From contig OZ237769.1 in NCBI GenBank assembly GCA_965178125.1, positions 124,001 to 188,000 of the forward strand: a stretch of DNA of 64,000 nt. The letters run 5' to 3'. This stretch comes from Bilabrum cf. latius. Taxonomy: Eukaryota; Bigyra: Bicosoecida; Bigyra; Bicosoecida. Each line of letters opens with the position of its first letter. Position 1 is the first letter of the stretch. Both the position numbers and the translations under genes were made by a program. This document shows, in pieces, positions 39,001 to 48,885 of this stretch. The notes beneath the pieces were generated by a model, which did not search any database, was not told the DNA's origin, and was given only the letters and a program-made list of their open reading frames with translations.

Positions 39001-41579
39001 TCATGGAGGCGGGCGCTGGAGTTACCCACCTGTACGCACGTGTCGATTCCGGTATACATCTGGGTGCTGTTGACGCCTCCAGCATCTGGTCCACACCTAT
39101 CCCCGACGCACACCTCAATATTGAAGTAGACTACGCCTGGGATGCATTGCAGGGCTAGCAGCTCAGCGATACCATTACCTTGCTCTTCTTGCCGCTGTCC
39201 CACCTGCGCTGCGATCCCGGGCAGTGGCTGTGCTGCGTCTACCAATGCGCCACCGGGTCCTCTCAGATGATCGGCCCAGGCACTTGCAGAGTCACCATCA
39301 GGTCCATTTGCAGCTCTGACAAAGTCCACCACTGCCATTGGTTGCTGAATACCGTCAAGCATGACGGCATTGTATGCCTCGTTCAGCACCGAACTCGGCG
39401 TTGCAATCCCAGGGACGAACTGCGCCACTGATAGGGTCACAGCCACGCTCGATAAACCCATCCCCGATGCATCGAAGGCAGCTGGCTGGCCATACACATC
39501 TGGTGCTGAACAGTTTGCCGTGGTGTCTGAGCCGCTAAGGCTCGCGGGAAGGCTATGTGCCCCGACTACGTCCTGGATGCGGGATCCCCACAGAGTCACA
39601 GCGGCGGATGACGCCTGGGCTCCACCGTACACGAGCATCTCGGTTCGGTTCGCGCACGGCTCTAGCCATCCCATTCCGAGCACGTCATAGCCACCAGGAT
39701 AGCAGGGCAGTTCATTAGCTATGCTGTATACAGTAGCCGGTAGGAGTGCAGCGCCGGTATATCCCTGCACTGTCTCTGCTGCCAGCACTACCCCTGTAAC
39801 GGAAGAGAGATCAGAAACGGCCGCGTCCGCTTCCTGGGTCACCATCAGTGTCGCGGACGGCTGCATATCGCCGGCTGAGGTGGGCTGGAGCTGGGCATAC
39901 AGTGTGAGGAAGATCGGCTAGGCAGGGATACGCTGCACATCCAAGGCCGACTAGCCTTGTCCCTGGAGTCGCCCGCCGTGTGGTACCAGCCCCGATGCCT
40001 TGCCCTGGTCTACGCTGTCGATGGCCTCCACGCCCGAGCCAGTGCTGAAGGCAACCTACACAGTAGCCGGCCGCACCTGCATGCAGCCCTTGGTAGCGTC
40101 TCCCCGCATGATCTCGGCATGCAGAGTCAGTCCATTCATGGCTGCCTGCAAAGCCTGGGCGATGGCAGCATCGCCGCGCTTTTCGCTGTCTGCATCGCTC
40201 ACAGAGGTAATTTTAATCTCAACGTTTGCTTGCGACACATCCCCAGTCGTTACAAAATCGAAAGTCAGGCTGGCAGTGACGCTGGCCCCTACAGCATCCC
40301 CTGTGCCTGCATGGGTGAAAGTGAAGGTACCGTCCTTCAAACCGCCCTGCACCTGACTTTGGTCGAGCCCCGGCTGCATCGAGTCTGCCAGATCAGTCGT
40401 CACGGATATGACAGGATGCACATCCGCCCAGCTGCCCAGCTGCTACGTCGCCTGCGCTACATCCAGGTCTGTGCGGACTGCAATGATCACGCTGGAGGTG
40501 TATTTGGGTCGCGCCGGGTCCGATTCGTCGGGCTGGGGCGACTCTGAGGCCCGAAACGAGGACCATAGTCTCTTGAAAGCACTGCCTAGCTCGGCAGAAA
40601 CATCGATGCCTTTGGGAAGCAGAGGCACAAGGGGAGACACTGGGCCATCGCTGGAGAGCCCCAGGCCTTGGATCTCCACCGGATATGTCGGGAACTGCGC
40701 ACGACTGATCATGTCTTTCAGCTTAAAGGGGAGACCGATTCGAAGAGGGACCTCCCTAGGAAACACCCGCACTCCCAGCCGGAACACGATGGAGCTGCTC
40801 TCGACCTATGAAGGTGACCCCTGAGGATCTCCCTATGAAGGTGGATCCCCAGGATCTCCCTATGAAGGTGGATCCCCAGGATCTCCCTATGAAGGTGGAT
40901 CCCCAGGATCTCCCTATGAAGGTGGATCCCCAGGATCTCCCTATGAAGGTGAACCCTAAGGATCTCCCTGCTGTTTGGGCATCGATTTGATCTCTACTTG
41001 CAGCACCCTCATCCCAGGAAGTACACCAGCTGCACCCGCAGGAACAAATGCTGATAGGTTCTATAGAAGTGTCAGTGCGTCTGAGATCGTCGAGTTGGAT
41101 AAAGGTGGGGTGTGAATCCACGGCAGCTTGAGCGGCTGGCATCCCGACGGTTGCCCTCCGCTGGCCTCGCACCCTGCCGACAGCACCACCTCCAACGCAC
41201 CGTCATTCACGAACGGTGGCCGCGGTAAGTCATTTTTTTCCATTAGAGTGATAGACACAGACTCGAGGTAAAAATCATCCAGCGAGATATTTGTGCTGCC
41301 TGATTCCAGCTCCCATCCAAGCAGCAAACGCTGGCTCGGCTCTCCCTGCAGGACTGGCAAACACATCCCACTAGGGCTACCTGTTGCCAGATTTGAAGGT
41401 ATAAAATCATCCGTTTGCAGCGCCTCTATGGCATCGTCATGGCACTTGAGAACCCCAGTTGGGCTGACGGCGGAGAGGCTAGCCACCGGCACGGCCGTGG
41501 CACTACATGCTGCTAGCAGCACGAATATAGAGCCGCGTAGCAATGGGGCATTGGAACTTCCACTTTTTCTACGAATCAT
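24081..41579 (-). CDS. Giant REJ-GAIN/GPS polycystin-like membrane protein (5,832 residues)
   Basis: A single 17.5-kb frame with dozens of TAGs and no TAA or TGA in any stretch checked. A signal peptide (LLRGSIFVLLAACSATAVPVA) follows ATG 41579. The next 3,900 residues look extracellular and beta-rich; a REJ-like region starts near 2744 (ACASTASIDLSGTIGQAGRSL, VNWLG, LRIPQATLRAGTAYVF). A canonical GPS motif lies near 3943-3973: two Trp (FWDEARSLW), then GC, then CRC and HLT, the autoproteolysis site. The first TM is about 4008-4026; others are near 4492-4516, 4541-4561, 5164-5187 and 5200-5230, with coiled coil between. The C-terminus is acidic (DDYDPDLDGIDFDIFG). Known: REJ-GPS-TM proteins are polycystin-1-like receptors or channel subunits. 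Inference: cell-surface or ciliary sensing. No complete cation-channel pore is recognised. Confidence 0.87.
25249..25277 (-). repeat. Hexanucleotide repeat coding Gln-Glu
   Basis: A CTTGCT run encodes an EQEQEQ tract in the cytoplasmic tail of the REJ-GPS protein. The glutamines here are CAA or CAG, showing that normal Gln codons coexist with TAG in the same gene. Confidence 0.9.
40806..40967 (-). repeat. 27-bp coding tandem repeat, six units, each with an in-frame TAG
   Basis: Six 27-base units encode nine residues of consensus GDPGDPPSQ, where the final Q is TAG in every unit; the two outer units carry a second TAG (GDPQGSPSQ). The inner units are identical. The array lies near the N-terminus of the REJ-GPS protein, about residues 205-258. 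Confidence 0.95.
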
Positions 41580-42133
41580 AGGGCCTAATGAGTAGAAGGC
41601 TGCGTATTTCGCGATATAGTGTGAGAACCTGGAGGAATGCGTCTCGAGCTCCCTTCCGTTTCCGGTGCGTGATAGAACTAATCCAAGGCGTTCACTCCCT
41701 AGTACACGCCGGACGGATAGACCACGTAATCCAATAGCTTTTAATAATCTATGGAACCACTAGAAGCGTTCTGAATGTAGAAAATGGCCGGAAAATAGGA
41801 AAAGCTGCAACTCAGCATAGTTCATACCGTTACAATAACAAATCTGATTTACTCGACTACAGATGCATTTTTGTACCAAGGTCAACCAACTTGTTCCCAC
41901 TTTCGTGTAAGATGGTATATTTTATGGCTAGTGACGCCTAGATCGCTTGTGTGTGCTATTCATCGGTTTGAAGGAGTGACAGTAGCTCTTGCTCCAGCCG
42001 AAGCAACTCTGCTGACTGAGAATCCTGCGGATATTTGCCCTTCTCCCCCGTCTATTCGAATTGTATCTGTGTGGTATTACACTGCTGCAGGTTGTCTCCT
42101 GTTCCTAGGTTCCGTATCAGAATAGTTGGCACT
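41580..42133. promoter_or_regulatory. Divergent intergenic region, 554 bases
   Basis: This AT-rich stretch separates the start of the REJ-GPS gene (minus) and the start of the ankyrin-like gene (plus), so it should contain both promoters. Base composition is clearly different from the GC-rich genes on both sides. No known motif, tRNA or repeat is recognised. Confidence 0.5.
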
Positions 42134-45100
42134 ATGGCCTCAAGGGACGGAGTGCCACTCTCCACTCATGATTTTGAGCGGAAGATGATGACGGGCCGAG
42201 CCTAGGAAACATCTAGAAAGCTACCGACTCTACTGGGAAGAGAACCCGATCGAGTGGCGGCTGCGCTGGACCGGCTGCGTGCTGAGAACATCGTGCCGTC
42301 CACGACGTTTGCTTTCGGCGAGGACGGCGAGCACGCCCAGTCCTGGAAGAACAGCCCGCTGCTTGCAGCTAGGCGCCGCATGCTTGATGCCAGCAAGGTG
42401 ATCCCTTTTCAGGTTGAGCGCAGCCCCACGTTCGGTAGCCTTCTCGAAGCTTCCTCCCACCATCGGCTGCAGGGCGCCACTGTGCTCGCCCTCCAACGGA
42501 TGCCGTGGCTCGCGGGTTTCCTCGGCATGCCAAGCAAGCGGGCATCGCTCGGGGCAGGTAAGAGCGGTGCAAAGCCAGCAGCGTCTTCTTCTCCGTCCGA
42601 TTCTGCGTCTGGCGCAGGGGAAGGGGCAGCCGACGGCCCACTTCACCAGGCGACCTCCTTGGTCCCAGCCGCGTCTGCGGTTGCAACCAACCCCAAGGCG
42701 TGTCTGCTGGGAGCCGCCGTCTTGCGGGAGGCCATAAAGAATGGACACGACCAGGTGCTGGCGTGGATGGCCTGCCGCGCAGCCCTGGAGCATGGAGGCG
42801 TGGCCAGCTCGCCAGTGTTTGCGGGCAGCAGGCACTCCCCCGGGGACTCTGCCCTGTGGGCCGCCGCGGCGGCGGGGCAACCCGTGGCCATGCAGGCGCT
42901 GGTATCACTCGGGATCGATCCCAGGATCCCGGGCCCCAAGGGCCGCACCCCCTTCGCCGCACTGGTCGCGGGGGACGGGCCCGGTTGCAACCTCCCAGAC
43001 GAGCACATATCGCTGTCCGTGCGGTACCTGTCGCTGTTCCCCCACTGGAGGGCCCCTTCGGTTGTGTGCGCGGGTAGGAAGGACTCCATCGGGGCTCCCC
43101 CGCTGGTGCTCGCAGCCGATAGGCTCGGCGTGAACACCCTCCTGGCCCTCCTGCGACTGCCCGCGGTGGCTGGGCAGGTGCTGCAGGGGGACAAGTGCGT
43201 CGCTCTTGAGGCTGTCAATCGGCGAGACGCGACTGCCCGGGGGTCCCTCGCTAGGCTGTGCGCGATATCACTGCGGATTGCGGAGCCGCGACACAAGACC
43301 AGCGTGAGGGTGTCGATGCTGGAAGAGAGCTGGCGGCGGATGGCAGAGGCAGGGGCCCAGCTGGCGGAGCTGGGCCCTGACAAGGAGAGCGGCGGTGAGG
43401 GCGGGCTTGGGGACAGCGGCCCGGATGTGGACGCGAGGGTGCTCGAGTTGGCCCGGGAGATCAGTTCCATCAGCCGGTTCGGTCCTCCCAACGGCAGGGT
43501 CCCGCCCTTCGATGACTTCAGGCCCAAGCGGCCGCAGAGCGCAGTAGTGCACGGGGCGCGGCGCAAGTCAGACACGCCGTTCGGATTGAATTACCCACAT
43601 GGTCTCCGAAAACTGCTCGACTCTGCGTGGTACTAGCGGCTGGTCGGGAGCGCGGGGGCTGCAGGAGCAGGAGCGGTGGAAAGGCCTCACGGTGACGCTG
43701 GTGCTGGTCCCGCCCAATCCGAGGGCTCTTCATTCTCTTCATTGACTCATGGCTCTGGACCATCGCTTCCCGTGCCGTCACCTGCTCTCCTGCAGCACGC
43801 GCACACCCTGCTAGGTGTCGCGGCCACCTGTCGGGCGTACCGGAATGAGGCAAAGGCAGCTCTCGCGGACCCCGCGGATGGCCTGCTGCACTCGCTAGGG
43901 CCCTCCTCGTCCTCTTCCCTGGCAGAGCCCCAGCCTGATGGGTATGCGAGCGGTGAGCTGACAGGCACAGGCAGTGGGCCGTCCGATCCAAGCGCGAGGC
44001 CCAGCTCGGCCGGCGGGAATGGCAGTACTCAGGCGCATGGCCAGGCGAATGGCAGTAGTGCTAGTAGCAAGAAGAAAAGCAAGAAGAAGAAGCGAAGGGC
44101 CCCTCCAGTACCGCCTGCCACGAGCGGAGCGGGCCTGGCTGCCTCCACAGACGTAAAGCAATACATCGCAACCGTCCTGGACGTTGACTGGCTGGCCATG
44201 AAGGGTCATGATGGGGAGGCGGCAATGGACCGGGCGGGCGACCACACGCTGGCGGCCGACGTGCCAGTGTCTAGGGGCGGAGACCAGCTGCGGCAGGCGT
44301 TGCGGCGCTGCATCAAGCAGGGGACTGGGGTCAAGAAGGAGCTGGTTGAAGAGGCGAAAGAGGCTGGAGTCTAGGCGAGAAGGACCAGGCAGGCGGCTGG
44401 GCTAGCAGGGATGGAGGGGAGCGCGGAAAGCGAGGCTTTGCTGGAAGCAGAGCTGCGTGCCAAATCCGCAGTGAGCCTATCGGGCACTGGTGCCTTCGGG
44501 GGTGGCTGGAGCGTGGCGGCGGGTGCGGCTGCCCCGCGAGCACCGGGTGCCTCTGGTGCGGAGCTGGAAGCGGGTGCTGCACTTGGGGCAGCGCAGGGCA
44601 GTGCAGCCGATGCTGAGGGAGGCGAGCCGGCCTCCACATCCCTGTTGTCGGGCGCGCGCCGTGCAGAGGCCCAGACGATGGTGGAAGAGGAATACGACCC
44701 GTCCATCGGGGCGGGGAAGGAGGCCCTGCAGCTGGCCTCCAGCGCCATGTGCCTGCAGTCTAGAGGGGGCGAGCGCGAGCTGCAGGCGGCTTTGTTCCCT
44801 CAGTGGCTGTTCAGCACCGACGAGGGCGGCATGCTGGAGGCGGCCAGGAAGCACAGAGCCGAGCTGGATGGACACGCAGACATTCCCGACAAGGTGGAGG
44901 CTGCCCTCGGCGCGCCGGAGCGGTACATGGACAGACAGCCGGAGGAGGACATTCTCGACGCTGCAATGCGATGCATCAAGAAGCTGTCCCACCAGCGCGC
45001 ATCGGCAGCGGCGTGCCGCATGCTATTGCGGCACCACATCTAGGAAGGCAAGCTGATGCAGCCCGCAGCGGAGACTCTTCTGGCTGAGAAGTTGAGGTAG

Positions 45101-48100
45101 CAGCTGGCTGAGGGCGGCTTCGGTGACGGCATGGATGGTGCTGGCAACAGAGGAGACAAGCCTGCCGGGCAGAAGCACGGCAAGGCGAAGAAGAAAAAGA
45201 AGAAGCATCGCAAAGCGGATTCCAAGCAGTCGATTGCATTGGTGTCGTCAGACGATCCCGATTATGCTGCCACATCGAAGGAGGCGAGCACGGCAGCCAA
45301 GGCATCAGGTTCCACCGCTGGCCGTTCGAGCGCAGTGCACCCGTCCTCGTCCTCACCTGCGATCACTACGAGAGCGTCCGCAGCGCCCGATGCAGGCCTG
45401 AGCCCGCCGGTGGACGCAGCAGAAGAGGCCGAGTAGCTCCGTGTGGCAATCCGGGCGTCCGGGCGGGGCGACCCTGGAGCAGCAGCTGGGCGAAGAGGCA
45501 GATCGAGGGGAGGCGATCAGCGGGCGGGGACGGTCGAAGTGAGCCAAGGGGGCGGCTGGCACCGCCCGGGGGAGAAAAAACCGAAGGCCAAGGAGGCAAC
45601 TGGTAGCGGAAGGCGCAGTGCTGGTGCGAGAGACGGCAAGGGCAAGGCCCATGGAGGCGGCAGGCAACAGGCGAGCGCTCGAGATAGGAGAAGCCGTCGA
45701 GGTGACGGTGGCGATAGAATTGCCAGTGGCGCCGGTGCTCGACCGATTGCCACGGCAGGCGCACCAAGCAGCCGCACTTCTACCACTACGGCCACCGGTG
45801 GCGTCCAGGCCTCCGCGACGCCGACCCAAGGTGCTGCCGCATAGGCTGCTTCAGTCCAGAGCTCTGCCAAGGTCGCTGCCAAGCTTGCAGGGCCCATGTC
45901 GCAGACAGCCGCGCCGCCCTAGCAAGCGACCGACCGCGGTCCAGCGGCAGCGTCAGTGTGGAAGGGGAAAGTGGCTGCTGCAGCTGCGGCGCAATCCGGA
46001 GGAGCTCCAAAAGGCCCCAGACCTGTGCGCTAGTAGCCGGTCGACTACCGAGTGACGAGTGCGGCGCAGGGTAAAGAATCTCAACGCCCGGCCTCCTCTG
46101 GAGCTCCAGCTGGAGGAAAGGTACCGAACGCATCAACGAAGGAATCAAAACCTGCAGCTGCCAAGTCTATGGGCAAATAGGACGACCTGCCATCATCGGA
46201 TAATTCGAATACCTAGTCCATTAGTGCTAGCTAGGCCTCGGTGCAGCGACAAGAATCCGATGGCACAGGTGCTGCCAATACCGACGGCAAGCCAACATCG
46301 GCATCGCAATCGATCGATTCGCAACGTGCCCAGCCGGAACCGGCCGCTGGGACTGGCCCTCGCAGTACTGGCGCTGTGCAAGGCCAAGCACCGGCGCCCG
46401 GCATCGGCTCAGAGTCAGCCTCCAGTCGAGGGCCTGAAGCCGAAGATGCAGCCAAACCTGCGACCACAGCAGGAGATGCGCCCGCTCTCGCGCCAGGATC
46501 GACTCAAGCAGTACCCAAGGCAACTGCCTCCCGCGACTGGGCAGCTGCAGCTGCGAAGGCATCAGCATCAGCCTCCTCCTCCTCGTCGAAATCACCGCCT
46601 AGTGGTGCTGCAGGGAGCCCAGCGGTGACCATGCAGCGCAGCCCAAGCGCGGTGGCAGACTCGATCGAGGTGAAGGAGGACGAGGCAGGCCGCCTTCTCG
46701 GGGTGGTGTGGCAGCAGTTTCCCGAGGCGGAGGCAGCTTCTGTCTCTGTCCGGCACCTGCTGGGCCTGGACCTCGGCTCCCTGTCGGTGGGGCAGCTGGA
46801 CGTGGTGCATCGCGTGTGCGAAGACGTGCAGCGGCGAGTGGGCGACGCCAAGGTGCAGGCGGTGATGAGGCAGGGGTAGGTGGCGCTGGCCTCCGAGCTG
46901 CAGTCGATCGAGAGGAGGCTGGAGGAAAAGCGAAAACTGGAGGAAGAACAGCAGGCCAAGAGCAAGGAGCAGCAGGAACACGCGTAGAAGATGCAGGTGG
47001 ACCCTGCTGGATCTTCAGCCGAATTGGGTGAGCTACCTGCATCCCCGGAGGCAGTACCAACTCCGGATAGACCGGCCAGCTCGGAGTCGAGTGATGGCGG
47101 GAAGCAGAGCGAAGGGGGTGGCTCCTCGCAGTCGAGCGTGGCCTCGTCGGGACGTGACAAGGAACGAGAGAAGGAGCAGCAGGGGCATGAGGGCTAGAGG
47201 CGAGAGGCACAGCAGCGAGCCCGAGGGCCGGATGGAGAGCAGGTGGCAGGGACTGCGGCAGGTGCAGGATGGACCCAGGAGCCTCCTCCAGCACCCATGT
47301 ACACCCAGCACGGAGTGGTGTATAGATCCATGCCTGGGCCTGGGCCCGGGTCTGGGGCTGGGGCTGGGTCTGGCGGGTGGGGTCAGATGCAGGGTGCGCC
47401 CGTGGGCATGGGCGGATTTCCGGTGGTTGGGGTGGCCATGCAGCCTGGAATGGGCATGAGAATGGGCATGGGAATGCAGCCAGGAGTTAGCATGGGGATG
47501 GGGATGGGCAGGATGGGCATGGGCATGGGCATGGGCATGGGAATGGGGATGGGCTCGCCCCCGCCAGGTTACTATCCTCCTGGTGCACCCCTGCCCGCGG
47601 GTCCGTTCTCGGCCATGCCTGGGGGCGGCATGGCCGGCCCTGGATCCCAGTTTTACCCGCAACAGGTATATCAGCATCAGATGCACATGCAGATGCGGCA
47701 GCCCCACCAACAGCACACGCAATCCAAGGAGGATGATGATGCCATCAAGAGCAATGGTTAGGGCATCGCGGCCAAAGGGACCTAGGGCAAGGGCAAAGGC
47801 TAGGGAAAGGGAAAGGGAAGGGGTAGAGGTGGCAAGGGGCGCCTCCCGCCAGCCGTGCTCGAGCAGCAGGCCAAGGTTGCCGCCCAGCAGCTCATTGCCG
47901 CCCAGCAGAGGCAGCCGCAGCGCGCGATAGCCGCAGGTGGCGTGGCCCATGGCGCACTAAATCATCATGTTGGGCAGGGCCTACGTGCCGCAAGCAGTCA
48001 CGCTGGTATCGGCCATGCCGCAGAGGCTGGTAGCATCGACAGGGCCTCTGGACGCGGTGCTGCAGCTACCGCTGGCGCTGCAAGTGATGGCGATGGTGTT

Positions 48101-48160
48101 GCTGCAGTACCAAGTCGTGCCCCGGGTCCGTCCATTGGAGACGATAGTTACGTGAAGTAA
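42134..48160 (+). CDS. Large ankyrin-like, low-complexity protein (2,008 residues)
   Basis: Opened by ATG 42134 and closed by TAA 48158, with about 20 in-frame TAGs, including a TAG-TAG doublet at 46031-46036. The first 500 residues contain ankyrin-like helices (ALWAAAAAGQPVAMQALVSLGIDPRIPGPKGRTPFAALV). Further on come basic Lys clusters (KKKSKKKKRR; KKKKKKHRK), long Ala/Gly/Ser/Gln-rich stretches, a helical segment around 46640-46980 (LLGLDLGSLSVGQLDVVHRVCEDVQ followed by charged coiled coil), a Met-Gly-rich tract (47440-47560) and a GKGKGRGRGGKG tail like an RGG box. Lys clusters and RGG-like repeats suggest nuclear or RNA association, which is inference only. A broken copy of the tail lies at 51893-52105. 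Confidence 0.75.
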
Positions 48161-48885
48161 GCAACATCTTGGATTCCCCTTTGCCTTCATAGTAAGCCAC
48201 TGGTTGCGATGCATTGAAGCTGGCCCTAGAAATTGAAATAAATTAGTGCTTGTCAGGCACCTTCCACTTTTCACTGTGGTGACTGGTTGCGATGCATTGA
48301 AGCTGGCCCTAGAAATTGAAATAAATTAGTGCTTGTCAGACACCTTCCACTTTTCACTGTGGTGACTCGGTTCACTGTGCTGGGTGTTCACTATGTGACT
48401 CGGTTCCTTCCCTCAAACTAACTCCGGAATCCATCTTTGCTCTACAGCCCCCTTCCACTTTTCTGCCTAGTCTGTGCCTCTCGTTTCATCCACCCCGTCC
48501 ACCTTGTTCACCATTCCCCCATTTCACCCATTACCTTTTCCTTCGGCTCAATCGTGCCACACGACTTGTCGACTCACCCAAGCGCTGCGCCCAGCGCACG
48601 AACTCAGCCTTAGAGGTGCAAGCCCCTCACACACGTGTCGAAGGGAATCACACCTGGATACCATCCATTCCAGAGTGGAAGTTCACCCCGGAGTTGCGTA
48701 TCGACCATACAACTTGTGTTAGAGGTGGCTGTCATCGTCATTGTTGGTACGGGTCTGCCCGCAGCGCGGGTTCACGCTACAGACACACCGCATCCTGGAC
48801 GCGGGCTGCTCCGCAATCTGACAATACACGTCCATGCAAGCAAGACCCATCGTTAGGATAGCTCATCGCTGCCGCTCGTGTCCGT
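48161..48885. other. Convergent intergenic region with tandem duplication
   Basis: This separates the TAA of the plus-strand ankyrin-like gene from the TAA of the minus-strand collar gene. It is AT-richer than the flanks, contains the 83-base tandem duplication listed separately, and has two AATAAA hexamers (48237 and 48320). No convincing gene is seen. Confidence 0.55.
48199..48364. repeat. 83-bp tandem duplication in a 3' region
   Basis: Two adjacent copies (48199-48281 and 48282-48364) differ at about two bases. Each contains an AATAAA hexamer (48237-48242 and 48320-48325), so the likely polyadenylation region of the upstream gene has been duplicated. Confidence 0.93.
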
